Source: Bacillota bacterium
GTDB lineage: Bacteria > Bacillota > Clostridia > Acetivibrionales > DSM-27016
Assembly: GCA_023390115.1 (NCBI GenBank)
Contig: JAEWDM010000022.1
Location: forward strand, 124,001-188,000
Length of the DNA: 64,000 nt
Reading direction: 5' to 3'
Made by a program: the position numbers and the translations under genes. Under the pieces are notes generated by a model. The model ran no database searches, was not told the origin of the DNA, and saw only the letters and a program-made list of their open reading frames with translations. Position 1 is the first letter of the stretch. Each line of letters begins with the position of its first letter. Of the stretch, positions 16,955-26,402 are shown one piece after another.

Positions 16955-17473
16955 TTATATAAAAATTATGACCAGCATTATTCCACCCATAATCCCCAGT
17001 GTCCTGTACATTGTTTCATACCTCTTTTTATTATCCTCAGCCTTTTGCTCCTGGAGCTTAAGCTGCTCTAAAGTGAGCCTGATATTTTTAATCTGGCCTT
17101 CAAGATCGGAGCTGCCAAGCATATTTCCGAAGGATAAAAGTATTTGTGCGTCCTCGGAATTCAATGAGGTTTTCCTAAGATTATCCTTTACTGCCGCCGA
17201 CCACGCTTCGGCACCGCTCATTGTCCCATCCTTCAAATTGCAGGCTGTTGCTTCGAAGAATACCGAAACCCTCCCCGGGTTGCTTTTGCATAGCTTTTCA
17301 AATGCCTCCGAGAGAATGCTTGACAGGTATGCAATCTCATTTTCAAGCATATGAAGCATAGCCTGCATGGCCCGAAGCTCCTGCGGCCTTTTTGAGCAGT
17401 CCGCAGATAAAACATACCCTAAAAATGAGGAGGCAGCGATAACCAGAAAGCTGCCTAATATTTTTAACAGCAT
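16955..17473 (-). CDS. spoIIIAB: Stage III sporulation protein AB
   Basis: 172 residues from the ATG at 17473, with GGAGGG eight bases upstream; the start overlaps the spoIIIAA stop by ten bases. Membrane segments lie at both ends, with a helical domain between them (LEQLKLQEQKAEDNKKRYE). It resembles GspF-like parts of secretion systems and is part of the SpoIIIA channel. Confidence 0.93.
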   Translation of the reverse strand: MLLKILGSFLVIAASSFLGYVLSADCSKRPQELRAMQAMLHMLENEIAYLSSILSEAFEKLCKSNPGRVSVFFEATACNLKDGTMSGAEAWSAAVKDNLRKTSLNSEDAQILLSFGNMLGSSDLEGQIKNIRLTLEQLKLQEQKAEDNKKRYETMYRTLGIMGGIMLVIIFI

Positions 17474-18477
17474 TTGAGATCCCTCCAATATATTTTCCTC
17501 ATTGTTATTCCGTCTATAATCTCCTCAACAGTACCGGGACCGTTAATACTGCTGAGCACAATATACCTTTCAAAGATCCTTTGCTCCATGAGGCTGACAA
17601 CCTCTTGCCTTGTCTTTATTTCGGAGATGCTGTAGCCATGCGCCGAGGTTATTATTTTTATTCCGGCATTTACAACCTTGAGTATTGCATCCCTGTCGCC
17701 CTCATTGCCTATCTCATCGGTGACAATAATTTCAGGAGACATGGACCTGAGCATTATTGTCATCCCGAGTGTTTTAGGACACGCATCCAATACGTCCGTT
17801 CTGGCTCCCAGGCTGTTCTGCGGCACACCCTTAAAACAGGCGGCTATTTCTGATCTTTCATCTATGACCCCGACCTTGAAGCCTCTTAAGTTATAATCGG
17901 GGATTCCATTGCTCAGCATTCTGGTTATATCTCTTAAAATGGTTGTTTTTCCGCATTGCGGAGGCGATATAATCAGTGTGTTGTATACGCCTCCCCTATT
18001 GTCTGAGATATGGCCTATCAGCCTTAAGGCACAGCCCTTTATTTCATTTGAAATTCTTATATTGAGTCCGGAGATATCCTTAATGTTCTTTATACTGCCT
18101 CCATCCATTACTGCCCTTCCTGTAATTCCTATCCTGTGACCTCCCTTAAGGGTTATAAATCCGTTCCTTATATCCTCCTGATAGGCATAAATTGAGTTTT
18201 GGCTCATCAATTCAAGGGTGCAGGAAATTTCCCCCTGGCTCACCGTATATGCTCCAAGGGCATCCTTAGACAAGCTGCCGTCCTTACGTACAAACCAATC
18301 TCCGCCCGAGTTATATATCATAAGGGGTTTTGACGCTCTGAGCCTTATTTCCTGAATGGACCCCTCCTGGCCTGAAGCGATTTTTTCCAAAACTGCCCTG
18401 ACTGTATGCGTTATGCATGGAATAATATCCCTTTGAAGTCTCGTATTTCTTACAGCATTCTCATCTTCCGTTCTCAA
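17464..18477 (-). CDS. spoIIIAA: Stage III sporulation protein AA (ATPase)
   Basis: 337 residues. Secretion-type AAA ATPase thought to power or gate the mother cell-forespore channel. The Walker A segment SPPQCGKTTILRD lies near residue 170 and the Walker B-like IIVTDEIGNEGD near 250. The start is a TTG at 18477 with GGGGAG six bases upstream. It is the first gene of spoIIIAA-AH, and the 340-base upstream region should contain the promoter; I could not find a convincing sigma-E box there. Confidence 0.95.
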   Translation of the reverse strand: MRTEDENAVRNTRLQRDIIPCITHTVRAVLEKIASGQEGSIQEIRLRASKPLMIYNSGGDWFVRKDGSLSKDALGAYTVSQGEISCTLELMSQNSIYAYQEDIRNGFITLKGGHRIGITGRAVMDGGSIKNIKDISGLNIRISNEIKGCALRLIGHISDNRGGVYNTLIISPPQCGKTTILRDITRMLSNGIPDYNLRGFKVGVIDERSEIAACFKGVPQNSLGARTDVLDACPKTLGMTIMLRSMSPEIIVTDEIGNEGDRDAILKVVNAGIKIITSAHGYSISEIKTRQEVVSLMEQRIFERYIVLSSINGPGTVEEIIDGITMRKIYWRDLKCC

Positions 18478-18552
18478 AGCAATCTCCCCTTATGTGAAAA
18501 TTATTTAACTATATATTTAGCAATAAAGATTTTACATGGAGGATATAATTTG

Positions 18553-18591
18553 ATGGAAGAAATTTTTTTGACCCGTAAGGAATACATCTAA
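18553..18591 (+). CDS. Possible 12-residue peptide upstream of spoIIIA
   Basis: A 12-codon reading frame (MEEIFLTRKEYI) on the plus strand has a perfect GGAGG ten bases before its ATG, and ends one base before a nested hairpin. It lies divergently from spoIIIAA. Nothing is known of the product. The good ribosome binding site argues for translation; the tiny size argues for caution. No clear promoter was seen. Confidence 0.3.
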   Translation: MEEIFLTRKEYI

Positions 18592-18644
18592 GAAAAGCGC
18601 CTGATGACAGACCCGGGAGACATTTCCGTGCAAGGCGTCTTTTC
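18592..18644. other. Nested hairpin between thiN and spoIIIAA
   Basis: Arms GAAAAGCGCCT (18592-18602) and AGGCGTCTTTTC (18633-18644) pair over 11 bp with one bulge. Inside is a second 5-bp stem (CGGGA with TTCCG). A-rich left and T-rich right arms make it look like a bidirectional terminator, possibly for the short plus-strand frame just before it. The rest of 18645-18742 shows no gene. Confidence 0.45.
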
Positions 18645-18742
18645 GTTGCTATTAAAAATTTCTGTAAGCAATCATATCCTCTATGTTTGTAAAAGCTTTA
18701 TTGCATCCTATATATAATTATTAAAGGTTGTACAAGTTTATT

Positions 18743-18780
18743 CCAAAAAAATAACGGCTTCTTTAAAAATAAAGAAGCCG
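18743..18780 (-). terminator. Intrinsic terminator after thiN
   Basis: Perfect 11-bp stem (arms CGGCTTCTTTA and TAAAGAAGCCG) with a four-base loop, followed on the minus strand by TTATTTTTTT. A textbook intrinsic terminator that ends the priA-to-thiN transcript series. Confidence 0.9.
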
Positions 18781-18816
18781 CAAACGGCATGGCATGGTAT
18801 ATGTAATTTTAAAAAA

Positions 18817-19452
18817 TCAGTCTTTAGACCTTATAAGCAGCATAAGCCCTTTCTTGACGGTGACACGGGCTGTCTCGCAGGCAAATTCGTTGCTCACCCC
18901 CCGGGTTGAGCCCATATGCAGCGTGGCATTGTTAAGGGGGTAATAAAGTCCTTCCGTAGTAACACCCTCTACCTTTGGCGTGAGGGGAAGGAGAGTTACC
19001 TTAACTCCATTCTCTCTTTTAAGCAGAGCAGTGTGATCTATGATTTCTATTTCATTCCTCTCATCTGCTATAATTCCCTTTAATCCTCTGTCAAACATAC
19101 TCTTTAATATAAAAATATTGGACAGGGAGTGATCCATGCGTGTACCAAGGCCGCCTATTATGATAATTTTTCTAAAGCCCCTTTGAGAGGCGGCCTCAAT
19201 TGCCAGCTCGGTATCCGTCATGTCCTTTTCCGGAGGGTATTTTATGACCTCTGTCCCTGAGCCGGCAAAATACTCATAGTCGTCCTTTGATATAGAATCA
19301 AAATCTCCTAAAAGCAGGTGGGGCATTATTCCGAACCTCCTTAAGTGACATGCCCCGCCGTCTGCGCCTATAATAAATGAGGCCTCCTCAAAATACCTGC
19401 CATAGCATGAATAATCTTTTATTGTCCCGTTACATACTATTAAAGCTGTCAT
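18817..19452 (-). CDS. thiN: Thiamine diphosphokinase
   Basis: 211 residues. Transfers diphosphate from ATP to thiamine to make thiamine diphosphate, the cofactor needed by Dxs and by the 2-oxoacid oxidoreductase elsewhere in the window. Conserved segments are GADGGACHLR, LLLGDFDSI, YPPEKDMTDTELAI and GGLGTRMDHSLSNI. It is the last gene of rsgA-rpe-thiN, a common order, and a strong terminator follows. Confidence 0.95.
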   Translation of the reverse strand: MTALIVCNGTIKDYSCYGRYFEEASFIIGADGGACHLRRFGIMPHLLLGDFDSISKDDYEYFAGSGTEVIKYPPEKDMTDTELAIEAASQRGFRKIIIIGGLGTRMDHSLSNIFILKSMFDRGLKGIIADERNEIEIIDHTALLKRENGVKVTLLPLTPKVEGVTTEGLYYPLNNATLHMGSTRGVSNEFACETARVTVKKGLMLLIRSKD

Positions 19453-19476
19453 GGCTGCTCCTTGTTAAGATGCCGG

Positions 19477-20136
19477 CTATTCTCCAAATGCTCCGTCCTT
19501 TAAGGACTTTATTATTGCTGCCGTATCCGGTGCGTTGTACACGGTTGATCCTGCAACGATTACATTTGCACCGGCCTTGGTTATTCCTCCTATATTATCC
19601 AAGCCTATTCCGCCATCAACCTCTATGTCGACCTTCAGATCCTTTTGCGCAATCATGCTCCGCGCCTGTCTGACCTTTTCTGTCATTGCCTCAATATATT
19701 TCTGCCCTCCAAAACCCGGATTGACAGTCATGATTAGAAGCATGTCAATGCCGCCTATAACCCAATCAAGCACCGATAAGGGAGTAGAAGGATTCAATGC
19801 CACGGCCGCCTTTTTACCCCTCTGCCTGATTTTCTGCAGACACCTGTCCAGATGACAGCATGCCTCCGCATGCACTGAAACCATGTCTGCTCCCGCATCA
19901 ATAAAGGCATCAATGTAGGGATCGGGATTTTCCACCATTAAATGCACGTCAAATTCAAGCGTTGTAACTTGTCTTAACGACTTTACGACAGGAGGGCCTA
20001 TTGATATGTTTGGTACAAAATGCCCATCCATTACGTCAATGTGGATTAAATCCGCTCCGGCTTTTTCAACCTTTTTAATTTCCTCTCCAAGTCTGGAAAA
20101 ATCACAAGCTAACAACGATGGCGCGATTTTTATCAT
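19477..20136 (-). CDS. rpe: Ribulose-phosphate 3-epimerase
   Basis: 219 residues, TIM barrel. Interconverts ribulose 5-phosphate and xylulose 5-phosphate in the pentose phosphate pathway. The start IAPSLLACDFSRLGEE, the metal-binding HIDVMDGHFVPNI and HLMV segments, NPGFGGQ and the phosphate-binding VDGGI and VAGSTVY segments are all intact. It sits 23 bases behind rsgA and 24 before thiN. Confidence 0.97.
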   Translation of the reverse strand: MIKIAPSLLACDFSRLGEEIKKVEKAGADLIHIDVMDGHFVPNISIGPPVVKSLRQVTTLEFDVHLMVENPDPYIDAFIDAGADMVSVHAEACCHLDRCLQKIRQRGKKAAVALNPSTPLSVLDWVIGGIDMLLIMTVNPGFGGQKYIEAMTEKVRQARSMIAQKDLKVDIEVDGGIGLDNIGGITKAGANVIVAGSTVYNAPDTAAIIKSLKDGAFGE

Positions 20137-20158
20137 TTTACATACTCCCTTTGCTATT

Positions 20159-21049
20159 CTATTTGTTTTTATATCTGTTGTGATAAATTTCCTTCAAGGT
20201 GGTATAAAATTGTATATATCTTTTATATCTCCCCTCATCGACAAGCCCGTCCTCCACGGCCTGCTTTACTGCGCAAAAGGGCTCATTGATATGGCTGCAG
20301 CCGGTATAACGGCACTTTCCAACGCATTGTGCAAATTCAGGGTAATACAGCTCAAGATCGCAGTACTTTATTTCCAATAATTCGTATGAGCTAAAGCCCG
20401 GTGTATCCACCAGATACCCTCCGGTATCAAGCTCAATCAGCTCGGCATGCCTTGTGGTATGCCTGCCCCGTTCTATTTTTTTGCTGACGGTACCTGTTTC
20501 CATTACCGATGCATCCATAAGCCTGTTTAAAATAGTAGACTTGCCAACTCCCGACTGTCCGGCAAGCACGGAGATATTGTACTTCATAACCTCCCTGAGG
20601 CTATTTAGGCTGTCAGCATTATTATTACTGGCAGTAATTGTTTCATATCCCGCCCTGTCATATACCTGCTTTATCTTATGACATTCGCTGCCGCTGTCCA
20701 GATCTGTCTTGTTAATACATATAACGGCATGGATATTTTTCGCCTCCGCCGTTATCAAAAGCTTGTCCAGCAGCATAAAATCAGGAGAAGGAGCTTTTAC
20801 GGAGATAACAGGAATTATTTGATTGACATTTGCGACCATGGGCCTTGTAAAGCAGGAGGAACGGGCAGCAATTTGTTCAATGCTTCCCGTCCGCGCATCT
20901 CTGTTTATGCTTATAAAAACCTCATCGCCGGGCATGGGAGTAATCTTCTGCTTTCTCAATATTCCTCTTGCCCTGCATTCATATGTTTTACCTTCGCTCT
21001 TTACATAGTAAAAGCCGTCAATACCCTTGAGCAATAAACCCTTTGGCAA
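20159..21049 (-). CDS. rsgA: Small ribosomal subunit GTPase RsgA
   Basis: 296 residues. Circularly permuted GTPase that checks late 30S maturation. An N-terminal OB fold is followed by NKTD (G4) ahead of GQSGVGKST (G1) and DTPGF (G3), the permuted order. A C-terminal zinc-binding region has CVGKCRYTGCSH and a later Cys. The start is a TTG at 21049 with GGGGGG nine bases upstream. It follows prkC, the conserved prpC-prkC-rsgA order. Confidence 0.96.
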   Translation of the reverse strand: MPKGLLLKGIDGFYYVKSEGKTYECRARGILRKQKITPMPGDEVFISINRDARTGSIEQIAARSSCFTRPMVANVNQIIPVISVKAPSPDFMLLDKLLITAEAKNIHAVICINKTDLDSGSECHKIKQVYDRAGYETITASNNNADSLNSLREVMKYNISVLAGQSGVGKSTILNRLMDASVMETGTVSKKIERGRHTTRHAELIELDTGGYLVDTPGFSSYELLEIKYCDLELYYPEFAQCVGKCRYTGCSHINEPFCAVKQAVEDGLVDEGRYKRYIQFYTTLKEIYHNRYKNK

Positions 21050-21072
21050 GCATACAGACCCCCCGTCAAATT

Positions 21073-23007
21073 TTAAGGCAGCGTAAATTCGGACAAATAA
21101 GGCTCTCCGTCAAGATATATCCTGACCTTGGTATAGCCTCCCGCCGGAATTCTTATAGGTATATCAAAAGGAAACTCATCCTTGCCTTTTTGCTCATCGT
21201 ATATTATTTCAGGTATATTTGTATCTGACGGGGTAATCTCTACCAGCACCTTTATTGTGTCCCCATACTGTTCGGAATCCGTTAAATTCAAGGTATACTT
21301 TATTTCCCTGGGCTTCTCGGTGGTATCGACTTTGAAATAAATATCCACCGCCGTGCCCTCCTTAACCTCAGTGTCTGCCGCAGGTTTTTGATCTTCCACC
21401 TTATCCACAGCAGTGCTTATGTCTTCAGGGAAGGTTTTTCCTACCTTAAGTTTGAACTCCAAAAGCTTCTGAGTTGCCTCCTTCTGTGTCAGGCCCGTTA
21501 TAGAGGGAACCTTTGTCAGCTTTATCTCGGGGCCCTTGCTTATAAACAGTGTAACGGTTGTCCCCGGCAATACCTCCTCATCAGCCTTGGGGTCAGTCCT
21601 TATCACACTTCCCTCGGCAATGCCCTCACTGTTTTCCCACTCATCCGCCGTCTCCAGCCCGAGGCTGCGAAGCTCCGTTCTGGCCTCTCTGGGATCCTTG
21701 CTCCTGTAATCGGGTATTGTTATGAGCTCGGGCCCCTTGCTTACGGTAAACTCAATGGGGCTGTAGCCTTCAGGCTTCAAGGGAGTGCCCTCAGGTATGC
21801 TTTGCTTTGTTATTATGCCTTCCTTTGCTTCGCTGTCGTACTCTTCCTTTATGTCTATTTTTTCAAAGCCTGCCTCATTTAAGATTGCCTTAACCTCCGT
21901 GATGTTTCTGTTTACATAGTTCTCCATGACAAAATTGTCCTTTTCGGACTGGCCGGTAATGGCGGGCATAACAACCTTATAGCCTACAATTGAGAATATT
22001 GCTATTATAACTACGGCGGTAATACCTGCCGCCCAATAGGTAAGCCTGTCATTTTTCTTACCTTTTTCAGTACTCTTTGCCTCTTTAATAAGATAGTCAC
22101 CCTTTCTCTCCTGATTTCCCGGGTTAACGGCTTTAATTCTTCTTGTCGGGGAGCTTTCCGATTCATCCTCCGTCAAGAATTCTCCGTAAGGCTCCTTAAG
22201 AACCCTGTACAGATCCTGCAAAAACTCTGTCGCAGTGGGGTACCGCTTATTTTGATCCTTTTTGATTGCTTTTATAATAATATCGTTAACTCCCGTAGGT
22301 ATGCCGGAGTTAATTTCAAGCGGCTGTACAGGCTGATCCTGTATATGCTTTAGGGCTATTGCCACCGGAGTTTCCGCGTCAAACGGGACCTTTCCCGTAA
22401 CCATTTCATATAGTGCGATTCCCAAGGAATACAAATCGGACTTTTCGTCGGTAAAGCCCCCCCTTGCCTGCTCGGGCGAGAAATAATGCACAGAGCCTAT
22501 AGTGCTTCCTACCATTGTTATTGTGGAGGAGGATACCGCTCTGGCTATTCCAAAGTCGGTAACCTTTGCAATACCGTCCTTTGTGAGGAGAATATTGTGA
22601 GGCTTTATATCCCTGTGGACTATATGGTTTCTGTGTGCGTTCTCTATTGCAGAGCAAATCTGTATTGTAATATTTACGGCCTCTTTCCAGTCAAGCGGGC
22701 CCTTGCGCGCAATATAGTCCTTAAGGGTTATTCCGTCTACATATTCCATTATTATATAGTGAACATTGTCGTCATGCCCCACATCGTATATGGATACGAT
22801 ATTGGGATGAGACAGGCTGGCAGCGGACTGCGCCTCAATTCTGAACCTTTTAACAAATTCCTCATCGTTGGTAAATTCAGGCCTTAATATTTTTACTGCT
22901 ACATACCTGTTAAGAAGCCGGCATCTTGCCTTATATACCAGCGCCATGCCTCCCCCGCCTATTTTTTCGATAAGCTCATACCTGTTACCCAGAATTTGAC
23001 CTTGCAT
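21073..23007 (-). CDS. prkC: Ser/Thr protein kinase with PASTA repeats (PrkC/Stk1)
   Basis: 644 residues. The N-terminal Hanks-type kinase has GGGGMALVYKA (17-27), catalytic Lys39, HRDIKPHN near 132 and DFG near 154. A membrane segment lies near 325-350. Three extracellular PASTA repeats follow, with the phrases TEVKAILNEAGF, DPREARTELRSLGL and TQKEATQKLLEFKL, then a C-terminal extension of about 70 residues. PASTA domains bind muropeptides; in Bacillus PrkC triggers spore germination. It is paired with its phosphatase PrpC. Confidence 0.96.
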   Translation of the reverse strand: MQGQILGNRYELIEKIGGGGMALVYKARCRLLNRYVAVKILRPEFTNDEEFVKRFRIEAQSAASLSHPNIVSIYDVGHDDNVHYIIMEYVDGITLKDYIARKGPLDWKEAVNITIQICSAIENAHRNHIVHRDIKPHNILLTKDGIAKVTDFGIARAVSSSTITMVGSTIGSVHYFSPEQARGGFTDEKSDLYSLGIALYEMVTGKVPFDAETPVAIALKHIQDQPVQPLEINSGIPTGVNDIIIKAIKKDQNKRYPTATEFLQDLYRVLKEPYGEFLTEDESESSPTRRIKAVNPGNQERKGDYLIKEAKSTEKGKKNDRLTYWAAGITAVVIIAIFSIVGYKVVMPAITGQSEKDNFVMENYVNRNITEVKAILNEAGFEKIDIKEEYDSEAKEGIITKQSIPEGTPLKPEGYSPIEFTVSKGPELITIPDYRSKDPREARTELRSLGLETADEWENSEGIAEGSVIRTDPKADEEVLPGTTVTLFISKGPEIKLTKVPSITGLTQKEATQKLLEFKLKVGKTFPEDISTAVDKVEDQKPAADTEVKEGTAVDIYFKVDTTEKPREIKYTLNLTDSEQYGDTIKVLVEITPSDTNIPEIIYDEQKGKDEFPFDIPIRIPAGGYTKVRIYLDGEPYLSEFTLP

Positions 23008-23072
23008 AATAACACCTCGATAATTTCACTGATAACGGGCTGTATTCTAAAGCCGCTATCAGCCTCTTATTA

Positions 23073-23834
23073 TTAAATCCTTATTACGACTACGGTAATA
23101 TTATCATTTCCTCCGTTTTTGTTTGCAGCTTCTACCATTCTGTCACATGCCTCCTGAGGGTTGTCGAACTCCTGCGCCATCTTCTTTATGACATCCTCTC
23201 CCAGCATGTTTGTCAGCCCGTCTGTGCAGATGATAAAGATGTCGTTTTCCATTATATCGGATATATATATGTCGCTTTCAATGCTTTCAACACATCCTAA
23301 TGCCCTGGTTATGATATTTTTTTTGGGATGATTTTCAGCCTCTTCCCTGGTCAGAGATCCGCTTTTTATCAGCTCCTCTATAAAGGAATGATCGGTAGTA
23401 ATCCTCTCAATTCCGCTGTGTCTTACAACATATGCCCTGCTGTCGCCTATATGCCCGATATACAGCTTTTTGCCGCACCCAGCGGCTACGCCGCTGCACT
23501 CAACGGCAACTGTAAGGGTTGTGCCCATGCCATAGTTATTTGCATGCTCCATGGAGGAATTGTATATGCTTGAATTTGCCTTTTCTATCATATGGCTTAT
23601 TGCGGAAGGTATATCCTTTTCAGCCGTAAAGCTTGAAGGGCTGCTGAGTATGTAATTGCTTATAAAATCTACGGCAAGCTTACTGGCAATTTCCCCTGAG
23701 TTATGTCCTCCCATGCCGTCTGCCACTATAAAGGCAGATGGTATCCCCGGATAGCCTGAAATTATTTTGTAGCTATCCTCATTGATTTCTCTTACCATTC
23801 CTTTGTCACTTTTAACCCCAAAACGCAATTTCAT
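23073..23834 (-). CDS. prpC: PP2C-type Ser/Thr protein phosphatase PrpC
   Basis: About 253 residues from the ATG at 23834, which has AGGAG close upstream; the start could be a few codons away. PPM-family motifs NEDSYKI, VADGMGGHNSGE, GDSRAYV and DGLTNML, with a final GGNDNITVVVI, give the metal-binding aspartates. It reverses PrkC phosphorylation. It lies between rlmN and prkC, the standard order. Confidence 0.96.
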   Translation of the reverse strand: MKLRFGVKSDKGMVREINEDSYKIISGYPGIPSAFIVADGMGGHNSGEIASKLAVDFISNYILSSPSSFTAEKDIPSAISHMIEKANSSIYNSSMEHANNYGMGTTLTVAVECSGVAAGCGKKLYIGHIGDSRAYVVRHSGIERITTDHSFIEELIKSGSLTREEAENHPKKNIITRALGCVESIESDIYISDIMENDIFIICTDGLTNMLGEDVIKKMAQEFDNPQEACDRMVEAANKNGGNDNITVVVIRI

Positions 23835-23921
23835 CACTCCTAAAAACAATTGGTGCTTTTTAATAATTGAATTGCAGGAATTTTAGTATATTAAAAAGCA
23901 TTAGCTTAAGCAGACTTTACA

Positions 23922-24965
23922 TTAATGGGCTAAGTCAGCTATCTGGCTCCTCCTGAGCTGTCCGCAGGCTGCGTTAATATCGCTTCCCAGCTCACGCCTT
24001 ATTGTTGCCTCAATTCCGTTTCTTTCAAGTATGCTCCTAAACTGTTCTATTTGCGGCCTGCCGGTTTTTTTCATATCAACTCCGTCTACGGTGTTCACAG
24101 GAATAATATTCACATGGCATAAAAGCCCTCGTATTTTTTTCGCCAGCTCGTGTGCGCCCTCCCGGGAATCATTCACGCCTCTTATTAAGGCATACTCAAA
24201 GGTAATTCTGCGCCTAGTTACCTCTGTATATATCTTACATGCTTCAATCAATTTGTCAATAGAATACTTTTTATTAACAGGCATAATTTTGCTCCTCATC
24301 TCGTCATTGGAAGCATGAAGAGAAATAGAAAGGGTTATTGGCAGATTCTCCCCGGACAGGCTTAAAATCTCCGGCACAAGCCCGCAGGTTGAAACGGAAA
24401 TGTGTCTGTAGCCTATATTCAAGCCGTCAGGATGATTAACAAGCTTTAAAAAGGCTATTAAATTTTTATAATTATCAAGGGGCTCGCCTATTCCCATAAC
24501 AACAATATTGCTTATTCTTTTGCCCTCGTCAAGCTGCATCGACAATACCTGCCCCAGCATTTCTCCGGGCGTGAGGTTTCTTTCAAAGCCGATTCCCGTC
24601 GAAGCGCAAAACCCGCAGCCCATTCTGCACCCTACCTGCGAAGAAATACATACCGTAAGGCCATGCCTGTATTCCATAAGAACGCTCTCAATTATATTGC
24701 CGTCGGGCAGTCCGAAAAGATATTTTTTTGTGCCGTCAATTTTTGAAACCAGCTTATGCCTTATGTCCAGCCTTCCTATGAAGGCTCTTTCGCTCAGCTT
24801 TTCCCTGAGTGCTTTAGAAAGGTTTGTCATATCATCTATTGAGGGTATGCCCTTGCCGAGCCACCGGAACACCTGCCGTGCTCTGAATTTTTCCTGTCCC
24901 ATATCCCGGAGCAGCTCCTCAAGCCGCTCAATATCCAAATCAAGAAGGTTTATTTTATCATCCAT
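23922..24965 (-). CDS. rlmN: Dual-specificity rRNA/tRNA m2A methyltransferase RlmN
   Basis: 347 residues. Radical SAM enzyme that methylates C2 of A2503 in 23S rRNA and A37 in some tRNAs. The cluster motif is GCRMGCGFCAST near residue 115; the SAM-binding GIGEPLDN and NPxx-like segments follow, and the C-terminal Cys region (NAACGQLR) holds the catalytic cysteine. Located between rsmB and prpC. Confidence 0.96.
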   Translation of the reverse strand: MDDKINLLDLDIERLEELLRDMGQEKFRARQVFRWLGKGIPSIDDMTNLSKALREKLSERAFIGRLDIRHKLVSKIDGTKKYLFGLPDGNIIESVLMEYRHGLTVCISSQVGCRMGCGFCASTGIGFERNLTPGEMLGQVLSMQLDEGKRISNIVVMGIGEPLDNYKNLIAFLKLVNHPDGLNIGYRHISVSTCGLVPEILSLSGENLPITLSISLHASNDEMRSKIMPVNKKYSIDKLIEACKIYTEVTRRRITFEYALIRGVNDSREGAHELAKKIRGLLCHVNIIPVNTVDGVDMKKTGRPQIEQFRSILERNGIEATIRRELGSDINAACGQLRRSQIADLAH

Positions 24966-25025
24966 TTAAACTGCTCCTCTTTTTTACCAATCTGTAATTC
25001 CTTCCTCTTTTAAAGAATAAAAAAG

Positions 25026-26381
25026 CTATGCAGGTTTTCTGACAAGCCTTGAAATAAAGAAGCCGTCAATTCCGTCGGTATTGGGAAAAAGCTGCAGATA
25101 TCCTTTTTTTGCCTGCGGCCTTTTTAATGGCCCCGGAAGTAATGGTGTTATATCCTCAAGCTGAAATTCGGGGTTTTTGGAGATAAAATCCATAATAATA
25201 TCTTCATTTTCCCGGTGTCCTATGGTACAGGTGCTGTAGACAAGGCACCCTCCCCTTTTGACATATTTTGATCCGGTATTTAATATTTTTTTCTGCAGCC
25301 GTATTATTTCATCCCTGTCATCAATACTCCTTGACCACTTAATATCGGGCTTTCTGCGCATAATGCCCAGTCCCGTGCAGGGAGCGTCGACCAGTACTCT
25401 GTCTGCCCTATCTATGTAATTATGGTCAAGTATGCAAGCATCATACATTTCCGCTGTTATAATATTTATACCCAGCCTTTTGGCCGACTGGCGGATCAAT
25501 TCAAGCTTATGCATATGGATGTCCCTGGCAATTATCTCCCCCTGCCCGTCCATCAATGCGGCAATATGAAGAGCCTTGCCCCCCGGAGCGCTGCATATAT
25601 CCATTACAAGCTCCCCCGGCCTTGGGTCCAGCACAATGGAAGCAAGCATTGAGCTCTCATCCTGTACCTGAAACCATCCATTCTTAAACGCCTCCAGCCT
25701 TACAATTGAGGATGGAAGCTTTATAACAAGCGCATCCTCAACATATCTTCCGCGGGATGTCTCAAGCCCTTCACTGTGAAGGCTCTCCGAAAGCTGCTCC
25801 ATGGATGTCTTCAGCCTGTTTACTCTTACTGTGAAATCAGGAATGCCGTTATTAGCCCCAAGCAGCCCTCTTGTAAAGTCCTCTCCAAACTCGTGGAGCC
25901 ACTCCCTTACCATCCATTCGGGGTGGGAATATTTTATCGACAGGTGCTTTTCCGGATCATTGCCGGGGTCAGGATATTTTATGCCTTCCCTGTTTCTTGC
26001 GACACTCCTCATAACAGCATTTACATACCCTCCGGCAGCAGCATGTCCATATTTTTTAGACAGCCTGACGCTTTCATTGCATGCGGCAGACTCAGGTACC
26101 CTGCTTGTATACATCAACTGGTATATCCCCAATCTCAGAATATTAATTATCCACGGGGAGATTTTTTTAAGCCTTATGCTTGAAAAGCTTTCTATAATCC
26201 AATCAATTGACAGCCTCCATTTTAAGGCGCCATAAACAAGCTCCGTTATAAAGGCCCTGTCAACCCCCTTGAGCTCATAAGCCTCAAGTCCTTTATTTAT
26301 GGCTATGCTGGAATACGCTCCATTTTCGTTTATATCGTATAAAATTTTAAGTGCAATTTCTCTGGGCCTATCAACTGACAT
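25026..26381 (-). CDS. rsmB: 16S rRNA m5C967 methyltransferase RsmB
   Basis: 451 residues from the ATG at 26381, with AGGTG six bases upstream. An N-terminal NusB-like domain (about 1-140) is fused to a SAM methyltransferase with DICSAPGGKALHIA, VDAPCTGLGIMRRKPD and YSTCTI; the two cysteines in the last motifs are the catalytic pair. Part of the fmt-DUF116-rsmB-rlmN run. Confidence 0.95.
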   Translation of the reverse strand: MSVDRPREIALKILYDINENGAYSSIAINKGLEAYELKGVDRAFITELVYGALKWRLSIDWIIESFSSIRLKKISPWIINILRLGIYQLMYTSRVPESAACNESVRLSKKYGHAAAGGYVNAVMRSVARNREGIKYPDPGNDPEKHLSIKYSHPEWMVREWLHEFGEDFTRGLLGANNGIPDFTVRVNRLKTSMEQLSESLHSEGLETSRGRYVEDALVIKLPSSIVRLEAFKNGWFQVQDESSMLASIVLDPRPGELVMDICSAPGGKALHIAALMDGQGEIIARDIHMHKLELIRQSAKRLGINIITAEMYDACILDHNYIDRADRVLVDAPCTGLGIMRRKPDIKWSRSIDDRDEIIRLQKKILNTGSKYVKRGGCLVYSTCTIGHRENEDIIMDFISKNPEFQLEDITPLLPGPLKRPQAKKGYLQLFPNTDGIDGFFISRLVRKPA

Positions 26382-26402
26382 AGTATACACCTGTTAAAAA
26401 TA

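Noticed and set aside
18478..18600. Sigma-E promoter for the spoIIIA operon.
   Set aside because: Partial matches to the -35 and -10 exist, but none at the proper spacing.
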